Shown: positions 26,077 through 34,015, counted from the stretch's first letter. The stretch is 64,000 nt of DNA from Selenomonas ruminantium subsp. lactilytica TAM6421 (GCF_000284095.1 NC_017068.1:1178001-1242000); one strand, 5' to 3'. The notes: generated by a model from the letters alone, not told the origin. Translations and numbers: made by a program.

Positions 26077-27050
26077 ATATTTTCAATCATATTATAGAAA
26101 TCATTTTCTGGTATGATTTGCAGGTCTTGGCCTTTTAGTATTAACTGTTCTGCTTTTTTTAGTTTTGTACTTTTTCCATCTTTTATATTAGAAACGTAGT
26201 CAAAATCTCCTACAATTAGAAAATTTGTTCTTTTGTTTATGTTGTTTTCACAATATCCGCCAAGGTTTACTACAATTTGAGCTGCATCTTTTCGGATAAA
26301 ACGTTCCAATTTTCCTGTGAAAACACAATGTTTGTTATATAAAGGATGGCCAATATCAAAACTGGATTGTGATGCTGTTAGTGTACGTAAGTCAACTGGT
26401 TTATGTGGCGTTAGATTAATGGCATTGTTGGTAACTAACTTTGCAAGTTCTTGTAAAACAATAGTTGTTGTTTGGCAGTCACTTTCTGCACGATGATGTT
26501 GGCTTTGGATGTCAAAATAGTCATCTAGATCAATTAAACGGTGATGTTCTAGGTCTGGTAAAGCTAGGCGAGCTATACGCATCGTGTCAACAAAATCATT
26601 ATTAAGTATATATGATTGATTGTGGTCAAATAAGTTGTCGTACAAAAAATTTAAATCAAAATGAATATTATGGCCTACTAGAATTTCGTTATGCAAGAAA
26701 TTCCATAAAGCATCTGCAATATCTTCGAATTTAGGTGCTCCTGATAGCATTTCACTGGTAATACCTGTGAAACAGGAAATAAAACAGTTAACATAAGCGA
26801 CTAAACCATGATAATTCGCATTATCTAATTTGTCTTGTTCACTTTTGGCTACATGAAATGGTGGTGGTTGGACAAGTGAGGAAAAAAAATCCACTTCTAT
26901 GTTGTTACGGTATTTAATACAACTTATTTCTATGATTGAATCATAATTGGGTGATAATCCTGTCGTTTCAATGTCGATAACAGTGTAGTCGTTTGGGAAC
27001 TGCAGTAGAGAAGTGCCTTTTCTTCTTTTGGTTGGGTTCATTTTTGACAT
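26073..27050 (-). CDS. DEDDh 3'-5' exonuclease fused to a BRCT domain
   Basis: 325 residues from ATG 27050 (GGAGGATTAAC upstream); the open frame extends further, but its earlier ATG lacks an RBS. The exonuclease is of the DnaQ type: ExoI VIDIETTGLS (Asp26, Glu28), ExoII GHNIHFDLNFLYD, ExoIII HHRAESDCQT. The last ~85 residues form a BRCT domain (YNKHCVFTGKLERFIRKDAA, VNLGGYCENNINKRTNFLIVG), like those of DNA ligase or RFC. It should degrade or proofread DNA and bind DNA ends. AT-rich relative to flanking genes, so probably a cargo gene. Confidence 0.85.
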   Translation of the reverse strand: MSKMNPTKRRKGTSLLQFPNDYTVIDIETTGLSPNYDSIIEISCIKYRNNIEVDFFSSLVQPPPFHVAKSEQDKLDNANYHGLVAYVNCFISCFTGITSEMLSGAPKFEDIADALWNFLHNEILVGHNIHFDLNFLYDNLFDHNQSYILNNDFVDTMRIARLALPDLEHHRLIDLDDYFDIQSQHHRAESDCQTTTIVLQELAKLVTNNAINLTPHKPVDLRTLTASQSSFDIGHPLYNKHCVFTGKLERFIRKDAAQIVVNLGGYCENNINKRTNFLIVGDFDYVSNIKDGKSTKLKKAEQLILKGQDLQIIPENDFYNMIENI

Positions 27051-27208
27051 GTTAATCCTCCATTTCTTTATAGCAGTTAACAATAGTCTTTTATGATCAT
27101 AGGGGACTGTTAAGAAAGGGATATGGTCTTTGTTTATAGAGTAGCACGCGTATATCAAGAAATCAAATATATTTACCTAATTTATCAAAGCATATACAGG
27201 AGGGGGAA

Positions 27209-27445
27209 ATGTTGGATTTTTCAGAGTTTATGAGAAAGGCACGGGGAGATATGAGCCTTTATGAGCTTTCTAGACGTACAGGTATTACCTCTCAGCAGCT
27301 TTCCAACTATGAACGTGGGCGGAGTCGAGCAACTATTGATAAGGCTTCATTAATTTGCAAGGCTTTGAATGTGACTTTTGTACTGGGAGTATACCCAAGC
27401 CCCAAAGGAGCTGAAAATGGACAAGAGCACCCTGACATACAGTGA
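27209..27445 (+). CDS. Small XRE-family HTH protein
   Basis: 78 residues, ATG 27209 with AGGAGGGGG upstream. A helix-turn-helix fills residues 5-65 (MSLYELSRRTGITSQQLSNYERGRSRATI). It overlaps the next gene by 29 bases. Likely an early phage regulator; target unknown. Confidence 0.7.
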   Translation: MLDFSEFMRKARGDMSLYELSRRTGITSQQLSNYERGRSRATIDKASLICKALNVTFVLGVYPSPKGAENGQEHPDIQ

Positions 27446-27599
27446 AGCTAAAATGCTGGTAAAACTGCGTGATGAGTTTATGACAACCGTCAAGGAGCTG
27501 GATGGCGTTTCGTTCAGAAATTGGCACGCAGATTTCTTGTTTGACCAGCTTATGCGGGCATATAAGGAGGGAAAAAAGAAAGCGAAGCCCAAACGATAA
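27417..27599 (+). CDS. Small hypothetical phage protein (60 aa)
   Basis: ATG 27417 with AAAGGAG eight bases upstream, inside the end of the preceding HTH gene in another frame. It is charged and helical (LTYSEAKMLVKLRDEFMTTVKELDG) with a basic tail. An inverted repeat (27581-27589 with 27604-27612, AGCGAAGCC/GGCTTCGCT) surrounds its stop codon. Confidence 0.5.
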   Translation: MDKSTLTYSEAKMLVKLRDEFMTTVKELDGVSFRNWHADFLFDQLMRAYKEGKKKAKPKR

Positions 27600-27730
27600 A
27601 CGCGGCTTCGCTCAATGTAGAGTAGACAATAGAAAATTTGTTGTTGGTTCTAGTGGTACTTGATGGGTTATTTAGATTTTAGCAGAAAAAAATATACCAA
27701 AAGCATGTATTTGCGTATGTTGGAGAAGGG

Positions 27731-28033
27731 GTGAGCACTTTGGTGTTTAGGTGTCAGGAGACTGTGGCAAATCCATATTATCAGGCTCGGCTCCATGCAG
27801 CGGAACGTGACACGGCGTTTGAGTCGCGGGTGTCTGCTGGGGCAATGGTGGGCATCAGCTCTACGCGGCTTTACCAGATTGAACGGGGGCTGCAGGAGCC
27901 GCATCGGGACGAACTGCTGATTATGGCAGAGGTCTATGAGGCTCCAGAACTGCTTCGCTACTATTGCGATATGATGTGCCCAGTAGGGCGGCGGCTCCGT
28001 GAGCTGGAGGAAAAGCGACCATTGAGAGAGTAG
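27731..28033 (+). CDS. HTH-type phage regulator
   Basis: 100 residues from GTG 27731; TTG 27740 or GTG 27743 are alternatives given GAAGGGG upstream. The helix-turn-helix is VSAGAMVGISSTRLYQIERGLQEPHRDEL in two pieces, and the C-terminus (CDMMCPVGRRLRELEE) has two cysteines. It resembles small XRE proteins of Firmicutes phages. Confidence 0.6.
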   Translation: MSTLVFRCQETVANPYYQARLHAAERDTAFESRVSAGAMVGISSTRLYQIERGLQEPHRDELLIMAEVYEAPELLRYYCDMMCPVGRRLRELEEKRPLRE

Positions 28034-28047
28034 AGTGAGGGATACGA

Positions 28048-28164
28048 ATGAAAGAGATACGTGACTTCATAAAAAGAGGGCGAGCATATTACGCTGCTCA
28101 CCCTTCGGACAAATGGGCTTTGATTATCTCGATTATTGCGCTTATCGTAGCATTTGCAAAATAG
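28048..28164 (+). CDS. Small membrane peptide (38 aa), convergent pair B
   Basis: ATG 28048 follows GTGAGGGATACGA. A basic, aromatic N-terminus (DFIKRGRAYYAAHPSDK) leads to a C-terminal membrane helix (WALIISIIALIVAFAK). It overlaps by 23 bases the end of the minus-strand gene 28142-28495, whose product also has a C-terminal hydrophobic helix. No family recognised. Confidence 0.45.
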   Translation: MKEIRDFIKRGRAYYAAHPSDKWALIISIIALIVAFAK

Positions 28165-28495
28165 CTGTGATTTCAGGCCAGAAGGATTTCACGAGAGAGA
28201 TAAGTGAAATGACGATGGGAGCAAACTTCCAGAAACGGCTCTCCCACAGTGTTTCTCTTTTGTTTATAAGCTGGGAAAGGGCATGGGGCTGTGGATGCAG
28301 TGCATAGAGTTCATCATCTGCATATAATGTGGTGATGAAATTTTGTTTGCTCAAATCGGCAATCACGGAATCAATTTCTGCCTGAGATAGTTTTAGGCGC
28401 GACTTAATGACAGTGATCAGTTCCTGAACAGGCATATCCTGATTTTCAAGGATTATGGCCATGACTTTATCTGAGGTGCTGGAGAAAGCAAACAT
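28142..28495 (-). CDS. Winged-helix-like protein with C-terminal membrane anchor, pair B
   Basis: 117 residues from ATG 28495 (AAGGAGACTTATC upstream). Residues 1-75 look like a small winged helix (VMAIILENQDMPVQELITVI, LSQAEIDSVIADLSKQNFI). The C-terminus has a hydrophobic helix (FAPIVISLISLVKSFW) and ends ILQMLR. Same plan as 28583-28963. Membrane-tethered DNA-binding or sensor protein is an inference. Confidence 0.5.
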   Translation of the reverse strand: MFAFSSTSDKVMAIILENQDMPVQELITVIKSRLKLSQAEIDSVIADLSKQNFITTLYADDELYALHPQPHALSQLINKRETLWESRFWKFAPIVISLISLVKSFWPEITAILQMLR

Positions 28496-28527
28496 GATAA
28501 GTCTCCTTTCTGGAAAGAGGTGAGAGA

Positions 28528-28623
28528 ATGTCAAAAAAAGAAATCGGGCTGACTATAGCGGTGGCTGCGGTCACGACATTGCTTATCGAAATATTGACTG
28601 GATGGCCGATAGCAGCTCCCTGA
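28528..28623 (+). CDS. Small membrane peptide (31 aa), convergent pair C
   Basis: ATG 28528 with AAAGAGGTGAGAG upstream. Product: short polar start (MSKKEIG) then a hydrophobic helix (LTIAVAAVTTLLIEILTG). It overlaps by 41 bases the end of the minus-strand gene 28583-28963. Its start also faces the start of pair B's minus gene, so B and C are back-to-back units. Confidence 0.45.
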   Translation: MSKKEIGLTIAVAAVTTLLIEILTGWPIAAP

Positions 28624-28963
28624 ACCATGGAGAAACGCTGGCAGCAATGAATGTGGCTGCCATGGTGGCCAGTGTTGTGAAAAATGAGACAATGGCAGGT
28701 GTTATAAAGCGGTCAACGAGGTAAATGCGTCTTAGTCGTTGGTATTGGAGTCCTGATTCGGTTGGGATCATCATTTGCGTATCGCTGACATAATGGAGGC
28801 GTACAAGGGTGGAGGCATATTCTTCGGCTGCAAGGCCGTATTCCATAATGGCAGGGCCAATCTTGTTATGATAGACCTCGATATCACCGTCGGAACTTTC
28901 ATAGGCATTGGCCAGCATGAAGAGAAAACTGCGTGTTTTAGGCAATAAATACTCAAATTTCAT
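28583..28963 (-). CDS. Hypothetical protein with C-terminal membrane anchor, pair C
   Basis: 126 residues from ATG 28963 (AAGGAGCGTGA upstream). The N-terminal ~85 residues are soluble and helical with a wing-like strand pair (LHYVSDTQMMIPTESG). A hydrophobic segment (ITPAIVSFFTTLATMAATFI) and an amphipathic tail follow. No family recognised. It repeats the architecture and gene arrangement of pair B. Confidence 0.5.
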   Translation of the reverse strand: MKFEYLLPKTRSFLFMLANAYESSDGDIEVYHNKIGPAIMEYGLAAEEYASTLVRLHYVSDTQMMIPTESGLQYQRLRRIYLVDRFITPAIVSFFTTLATMAATFIAASVSPWFRELLSAIQSIFR

Positions 28964-29080
28964 AAAAATCACGCTCCTTGAGCATATTATAGCATAGGCC
29001 AGGGGAGCGAAAAGGAAGAAAAATGAGACTGTCAGATGTTCATGCAGGCGGCAACCTGCAATATTAAGGAGGCAGTAAGT

Positions 29081-29233
29081 ATGAATACCCATGAGAAAGC
29101 AGAAATGCTGAAAAAGAAGCTGGTGGCGATGGGAATTACCACCGAAGAAGAGCTGGATAAACGCATACGGGAGTCCAGCATAGATATCTCTATGTTTGTT
29201 CCCATGCCAAAGGAAGGCAAGAAGTCAGCATGA
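29081..29233 (+). CDS. Small hypothetical phage protein (50 aa)
   Basis: ATG 29081 with AAGGAGGCAGTAAGT. Charged helical N-terminus (EKAEMLKKKLVAMGITTEEELDK) then a short tail. No membrane segment. First of a run of tiny plus-strand genes. A stem of ATAGCCGCC with GGCGGCTAT brackets the gap to the next gene. Confidence 0.5.
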   Translation: MNTHEKAEMLKKKLVAMGITTEEELDKRIRESSIDISMFVPMPKEGKKSA

Positions 29234-29317
29234 TGAGGACAGCAATATAGCCGCCGGCGTAAGTCTGATGACGGCAGCGGGCGGCTATTTATGCGAAAGT
29301 TTGGGAGGGTGAGAAGA

Positions 29318-29578
29318 TTGAGAACGATTCATAAGGCGATTTTTTTCAAAACCGAAGAGGATATCAAGATGCGCCGTGCTTTTATCCTGCGCTGGTTTGC
29401 AGATGACCGGCTGAATCGCGCCGGTTTTAGCATTGAACCTCCAGAGGCACATGAAGATGTCAAGACTGTCAGCACGGAATATACCTGCACCATAGATGAG
29501 GATTTCAGGGACATGGTACATATGATGAAGCTGATGATTGACCCTGTGGCAGTAGTCGTAGATGGAGTCAGAGAGTAG
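29318..29578 (+). CDS. Small hypothetical phage protein (86 aa)
   Basis: TTG 29318 is chosen because GGGAGGG lies eight bases upstream; ATG 29291 in the same frame has no RBS. Basic N-terminus, then FKTEEDIKMRRAFILRWF and an acidic C-terminal half ending DPVAVVVDGVRE. No family recognised. Confidence 0.5.
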   Translation: MRTIHKAIFFKTEEDIKMRRAFILRWFADDRLNRAGFSIEPPEAHEDVKTVSTEYTCTIDEDFRDMVHMMKLMIDPVAVVVDGVRE

Positions 29579-29591
29579 GGAGGTGGTAAAT

Positions 29592-29711
29592 TTGCATCAT
29601 ATTGCTCAAAAAATCTGTTTTTTGCGAACACCATATTTTTCCCCATGGGGCTGGTGTGTGATTATTGTGCTGGTGGCCATCATCAGCATAATAGCTGACC
29701 TGCTGCTGTGA
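29592..29711 (+). CDS. Membrane peptide (39 aa), possible type I toxin
   Basis: TTG 29592 with GGGAGGTGG seven bases upstream. The N-terminal half is basic and aromatic, and the C-terminal half is a membrane helix (WCVIIVLVAIISIIADLLL). A minus-strand promoter (29957-29929) aimed at this region suggests an antisense partner as in the loci at 23.4-24.0 kb, but here a second small ORF lies between, so the pairing is less certain. Confidence 0.4.
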   Translation: MHHIAQKICFLRTPYFSPWGWCVIIVLVAIISIIADLLL

Positions 29712-29741
29712 GGGCAGGCCAGTACGAAAGGAGGTGATGGC

Positions 29742-29903
29742 ATGTCATTTAAGGAGCAGAGGATAGTCCGGCTGTTTGGAAGGAGTAATGGCCATGAGTC
29801 AATCGTCAAGATTCAGTATGCAGACAAGAGCATCAAGGTGCTGGTCAGCAAAACAAAAAAGCCCCTCCTGATTGGGGCATCAGGAAAGGGCCTGCGAGCA
29901 TGA
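29742..29903 (+). CDS. Small basic hypothetical protein (53 aa)
   Basis: ATG 29742 with a very good AGGAGGTGATGGC. Basic product (RIVRLFGRSNGHE, KVLVSKTKKPLLIG). Its 3' third overlaps the predicted antisense RNA. It may be translated together with the 39-residue membrane peptide just upstream. Confidence 0.4.
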   Translation: MSFKEQRIVRLFGRSNGHESIVKIQYADKSIKVLVSKTKKPLLIGASGKGLRA

Positions 29904-29922
29904 TATACACGCGATTAAACCT
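29850..29922 (-). ncRNA. Predicted antisense RNA opposite the 29.6-29.9 kb small ORFs
   Basis: Minus-strand promoter TTGCTT (29957-29952), 17 bases, TATACT (29934-29929). The RNA would end at GCCCC/GGGGC (29878-29861) followed by TTTTTT on the minus strand, giving about 70 bases. Confidence 0.5.
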
Positions 29923-29981
29923 GCGTTTAGTATATCATTCCCACAGGCGAAAAGCAATATGGCATGGTCAAAAAAGTCTTT

Positions 29982-30045
29982 TGCCGCCGCGGGGCGGCAT
30001 GGGGCTTGTATGCGGTATTAACATTTCGTTGAAATACAATTGTAT
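29982..30045. repeat. Hairpin and palindrome upstream of rep
   Basis: TGCCGCC/GGCGGCA (29982-29988, 29993-29999) forms a GC-rich stem-loop. ATACAATTGTAT (30034-30045) is a perfect 12-bp palindrome 46 bases before rep. Positions suit a Rep nick site, an operator or a parS-like site. None is demonstrated. Confidence 0.35.
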
Positions 30046-30090
30046 ACCCTAAAAAGATATGAACCATAGTTAGAGACAAGGAAATGAGTT

Positions 30091-30957
30091 ATGAGTGGGA
30101 ATCGAAAAAGAACCAGACACTGCGGAAGGTATGGAGCCAGAGCAGAATATATTCAGGTAAGTTATTTCAAATACACAGAGAGAGGGACCAGGCAGGGGAG
30201 AGGCAGGCAGCGGAAGTTTGAAGCCAGCACCCCAAAGCAGAGGAATCTCAATGAGAAAAGAAGCAAGCGATATTTTGAAGCACTGGTTTTGTCCAATTTC
30301 CACAAAGATGACCTGCATGTGACTGTGACCTATGATGATGAGAACCGGCCCGCTGACTTGAAGATGGCCATGAAGGCGGTGGAAAACTACATCAGGAGAC
30401 TGAATTATACCCGGAGCAAGGCAGGGCTGTCCTCTGTCCGGTATGTATGTGTCACAGAGGAAGGAGCTACCAATGGCCGGATTCACCATCATTTCATCAT
30501 GGACGGGGATTTGGACCGGGACACGGTAGAAAAGCGGTGGGGGCTGGGCTATTGCAATGCAGACCGTATCCAGCCAAACCGGAAGAATGACATTGCTCCC
30601 TTGATTGGCTATTTGTCCAAAGACCCCAAGGGACGCAAGCGGTGGTCATCTTCCCACAACCTTGTCCGTCCCTGGGACAGTATCAATGATGACCCGCGGA
30701 TGATGAGCAGCAAGAAAATGGCTTTGATGAAGGATTTGCCAGAGGACAGTGAACTCATGAAGCAAATCATCGAGGCGGATAATCCCAGCTATGTGCTGGA
30801 TAATGTGGAAAAGGAGTACCGGGAAGATAACTCCCAATGGTATTTCTTCTGTCGTATGAAAAGGAGAAAACAAAGTGAGAACCATCAATATTTGCAACCT
30901 GAAGGGCGGGGTGGCCAAGACCACCACCAGCATCAACCTTGCCTGCAATCTGGCTGA
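30091..30957 (+). CDS. HUH-type rolling-circle replication initiator (Rep)
   Basis: 288 residues. The HUH signature is RIHHHFIMDG (His132-134). An upstream motif 1 (LHVTVTYDDENRP) and motif 3 (GYLSKD, with Tyr174 the likely nicking tyrosine and Lys177) are in correct order. Such enzymes nick one strand at the origin and stay covalently attached through the tyrosine. The last 28 codons overlap parA in another frame, so the tail (QPEGRGGQDHHQHQP) is constrained by that gene. Such Reps are common in plasmids, satellite elements and some Firmicutes prophages. Confidence 0.75.
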   Translation: MSGNRKRTRHCGRYGARAEYIQVSYFKYTERGTRQGRGRQRKFEASTPKQRNLNEKRSKRYFEALVLSNFHKDDLHVTVTYDDENRPADLKMAMKAVENYIRRLNYTRSKAGLSSVRYVCVTEEGATNGRIHHHFIMDGDLDRDTVEKRWGLGYCNADRIQPNRKNDIAPLIGYLSKDPKGRKRWSSSHNLVRPWDSINDDPRMMSSKKMALMKDLPEDSELMKQIIEADNPSYVLDNVEKEYREDNSQWYFFCRMKRRKQSENHQYLQPEGRGGQDHHQHQPCLQSG

Positions 30958-31642
30958 TATGGGGAGGAGAGTGCTGCTGGTGGATAACGATAAGCAGGCC
31001 AATTCTTCGCAGTTCTTTGACCGCCATAGCTATGAGGCTCCCGGCATTGCCGAGGTGTTGACTGGGAAAGTGCCAATACAGGAAGCTATCCAGCAGACGG
31101 ATTATCCGCGGCTGGATATTCTGCCGGCCAACATGAACCTGCTGGCGGCGGACAAGGAGATACTCATGGATGAGGAAGTCCCCCAGCATGAGCATTTGAA
31201 ACGGGCACTGACCATTGTCGATGGCCAGTATGATTTCGCCATCATCGATAATGCCCCAGATGTGTCCATGAGTGTTATCAATGCGCTGACTGCCGGCGAC
31301 GACTATATCATTCCCGTCAAGATTGACCGGTTTACCTTCGATGGGGTGGATATCATGGTGGATACGGCCAATCAGGTCAGGGATAACTATAACCCGAAGC
31401 TGAATTTTTGTGGCTGCATCATCACCAGCTTCCGCTTCAATGACGTGAACCGCATAGGGGCAGCATATCTGGCCAGCAGTCAGTATAAGCTGTTCCAGAC
31501 AAAGATTCACTGGACACCAAAGGTGGATGAGGCCAGTTTTGAGGGCAAGCCATTACGGGAATACAGTCCCCGCTCCTGGGCGGCAAAGAACTACCGGGAA
31601 ATGGCTGCAGAATATCTGGAAATGGTAGAGGGAGAGAAGTGA
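30875..31642 (+). CDS. parA: ParA-family partition ATPase
   Basis: 255 residues from GTG 30875 (AAAAGGAG upstream, inside the end of rep). Deviant Walker A KGGVAKTTTS near the N-terminus, Walker A' VLLVDNDKQAN, Walker B FAIIDNAP. No N-terminal HTH, so a small (type Ib-like or chromosomal-size) ParA. With ParB next door it should move or anchor an episome on the nucleoid. It overlaps the parB region (AAGTGACAATG). Confidence 0.9.
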   Translation: MRTINICNLKGGVAKTTTSINLACNLADMGRRVLLVDNDKQANSSQFFDRHSYEAPGIAEVLTGKVPIQEAIQQTDYPRLDILPANMNLLAADKEILMDEEVPQHEHLKRALTIVDGQYDFAIIDNAPDVSMSVINALTAGDDYIIPVKIDRFTFDGVDIMVDTANQVRDNYNPKLNFCGCIITSFRFNDVNRIGAAYLASSQYKLFQTKIHWTPKVDEASFEGKPLREYSPRSWAAKNYREMAAEYLEMVEGEK

Positions 31643-31644
31643 CA

Positions 31645-33063
31645 ATGGCATTTGACATGATGACCTTGATGAACAACAAGAGCAAGGCACAGGCGGCAGG
31701 AAAAGGCAAATATGAGCTCCAGAACATACCACTGGAGAAGATGATTCCCAATCCTGCCAATGAGCTGATTTACGAGACCGGGGAGATTGAAGAACTAGCC
31801 CGCTCCATCCTGCTGACGGGGAAGGTGCTGCAGAATGCGGTGGTGGCTGCCGCCGATGAGAATGGCAACCATGTCATCATTGCAGGGCACCGCCGCAGGC
31901 TGGCCTGCATGAAGTTGGTCGAGGAAGGGCATACCGAATTTGCACAGATGCCCTGTATGGTCATGACGGAACCAGATGACCTGCTGCAGGAGCTGTTCCT
32001 GATCCAGACCAACAGTACGGCCCGTGTCCTGTCTGAAGCTGAAAAGATGCGGCAGGCAGGGCGGGCAACGTTCATTCTCAATCAGCTAAAGGAGCGTAAG
32101 CAAATCAGCGGGCGGGTGCGGGATATTGCTGCGAAGATGTTAGGGACGACCACAGGGCAGCTGGGGCGTTACAATGTCATTTCCAAGGGGCTGAACAATG
32201 AAGTATTGCGGGCGGCTTTTGAAAATAGCGAAATCGGTATCAGCGTAGCCTATGAAGCCGCCAGGTTGTCTGCAGAGGAACAGGCGGCATTGGCTGAAAA
32301 ATTAAGCCAGGGACAGACAATCACCATAAGGGATATTGTGGTGCGGCAGAAACAGGCTGAGGTGCGGAAGGCAGCGGAAGAGTCTGAAATGGCACTGCCC
32401 ATGCAGATGGAGTATATGCTGCATATCAAACCACGATTCAATATGACACTGACCATTCAGTATGTGGAAAAAGATGGTAAATACTATGCCGGCTATCAAT
32501 ACAAATCCAATAATGCCGGGGCAGTTTCGGATATAAACTATAATTTCCCCTATGATTCCAGCCAGAAAGCCATAGAAGGGATTATGGTCGAATTGTCCCA
32601 TTATTATCCCACCCTGCATGAAGCTTTATGGGAGAGCGGCTATAGTGTCGTAGGCTGCCCGGTAGCAAAAGAAAAGCCTGCCGAACCGAAGCCGGCAGAA
32701 CCTCAGGCAGAATCACAAGCAGAACCATCAACAGACGAAAATGCCCACGACAAAGAGGAAACGGCGACGGAACCGCCCGCCGAGGATATTGGTGGTGAGG
32801 AACTGGAGATAGAGGATATGCGGGCCATGTGGCTGCGCAAACGGGCTTTGCGGGAAGTGGTCAAGAGTCTGAACTGCCAGGTGGAATATGAAGTCATGCA
32901 GGTGAAGATGAATCTGGAGTCACCGATAAGAATAAGCACACATAGCGTAATGGCCGGTATTTTCAATGAGTATATCATCATGGCCAAACAGGAAATTGCG
33001 GACATTACGGCCCGTTTGGGAGACTGGGAAGAGCTTTTTGACCAGGAAGCGGGCGGCAAATAA
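31645..33063 (+). CDS. parB: ParB-family partition protein
   Basis: 472 residues from ATG 31645; GTG 31639 in frame is possible. N-terminal ParB/Srx CTPase-type domain with IPNPANELIYETGEIEELA in parts and the hallmark GHRRRLA. A helical DNA-binding middle follows (VRDIAAKMLGTTTGQLGRY). A Pro/Glu/Ala-rich linker (PAEPKPAEPQAESQAEP) leads to a C-terminal helical domain, probably for dimerisation. Longer than a simple ParB. The parS site is not identified. Confidence 0.85.
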   Translation: MAFDMMTLMNNKSKAQAAGKGKYELQNIPLEKMIPNPANELIYETGEIEELARSILLTGKVLQNAVVAAADENGNHVIIAGHRRRLACMKLVEEGHTEFAQMPCMVMTEPDDLLQELFLIQTNSTARVLSEAEKMRQAGRATFILNQLKERKQISGRVRDIAAKMLGTTTGQLGRYNVISKGLNNEVLRAAFENSEIGISVAYEAARLSAEEQAALAEKLSQGQTITIRDIVVRQKQAEVRKAAEESEMALPMQMEYMLHIKPRFNMTLTIQYVEKDGKYYAGYQYKSNNAGAVSDINYNFPYDSSQKAIEGIMVELSHYYPTLHEALWESGYSVVGCPVAKEKPAEPKPAEPQAESQAEPSTDENAHDKEETATEPPAEDIGGEELEIEDMRAMWLRKRALREVVKSLNCQVEYEVMQVKMNLESPIRISTHSVMAGIFNEYIIMAKQEIADITARLGDWEELFDQEAGGK

Positions 33064-33101
33064 TTTTCAGGTTGAACCCTCCGGGGAAGGGGGTGATAAA
33101 A

Positions 33102-33398
33102 ATGGTTTCTGTGTACAAAATCTTTGACGTGCATGTGGAGATCTATGATATTCCCGATATGGACGAAACCGAAGCCGCCAGCTATATAGAATTCGTTGAG
33201 AAGGAGAAGGGAATGAAGCTGACAAAGCTGGAAATTGCTCCTGCTGGTTCTGATGAGATAACGCTGACTTACACCTGCAAGGGCGAAAAATTCGAGCGTA
33301 TACGCCGGATAACCGGGTATCTGGTGGGAACGATTGACCGCTGGAACAATGCCAAACAGGCGGAGGAACATGACCGGGTGAAACATATTCGGGTATAG
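33102..33398 (+). CDS. Hypothetical phage protein (98 aa)
   Basis: ATG 33102 with AAGGGGGTGATAA. Alpha/beta composition (VSVYKIFDVHVEIYDIPDM, ITLTYTCKGEKFERIRRI). No membrane segment, no recognised family. Lies between parB and the late regulator, in the same direction with short gaps. Confidence 0.55.
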   Translation: MVSVYKIFDVHVEIYDIPDMDETEAASYIEFVEKEKGMKLTKLEIAPAGSDEITLTYTCKGEKFERIRRITGYLVGTIDRWNNAKQAEEHDRVKHIRV

Positions 33399-33419
33399 CC
33401 CGGAAAGAAGGGGATTATC

Positions 33420-33995
33420 ATGCAGAATGAAAAAAATGTGTCCAATTCGGACACAAAACAGGAAAAAACTGAATTACAGGGGCTTATCGAAGAAGCTGTA
33501 GAGCATAAGATGGAGGAAGTGGGCCGCAGGCTGATTCTGGCGGGCAAAAAGACGCAAAAGAATTGGACGAAAATGACCATGAAGCGGCTTTATAGCTATC
33601 CAATTTTGAAGGCCAACATTGAACGCTACAGGAAGGATATTGACGATATCCGGAAGGAGGACATGGGCAAGTCCAAAAGCATCGTGGAGTTCCATGGGGA
33701 TATCAGGGAATGGGAAAAGCCTGATGTGGAGGATTTGCGGGCGGCTAAAATTCATACTGTGGAAATGAAGATTGACCGGGATACACGCGAAGTCAGGGAA
33801 ATTGAGGTGGCGTTGGATAGTGTCCGGGCTGACCAATATTATCCCATTATCGAGATGAAATTTTTCCAGCACATGACCCATGAGGAAATCGCAGATAAAA
33901 TCCCATGTGGAGTGACCACGGTTTCCAGACAGCTGGGGCGATTGCTGGATATCATAAATGTAACGCTCTATGGAGCAGATGCGCTGGCTCGCTGA
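33420..33995 (+). CDS. ArpU/sigma-like late transcription regulator
   Basis: 191 residues. The C-terminal part resembles a sigma-factor region 4 helix-turn-helix (MKFFQHMTHEEIADKIPCGVTTVSRQLGRLLDI), as in ArpU/RinA-type regulators that switch on late phage genes. The N-terminal part is charged and helical. It sits just before the packaging module, as expected. A promoter with an immediate terminator at 35950-36037 is a candidate target (inference). Confidence 0.65.
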   Translation: MQNEKNVSNSDTKQEKTELQGLIEEAVEHKMEEVGRRLILAGKKTQKNWTKMTMKRLYSYPILKANIERYRKDIDDIRKEDMGKSKSIVEFHGDIREWEKPDVEDLRAAKIHTVEMKIDRDTREVREIEVALDSVRADQYYPIIEMKFFQHMTHEEIADKIPCGVTTVSRQLGRLLDIINVTLYGADALAR

Positions 33996-34015
33996 GATGG
34001 ATTGGGGATGATCCT

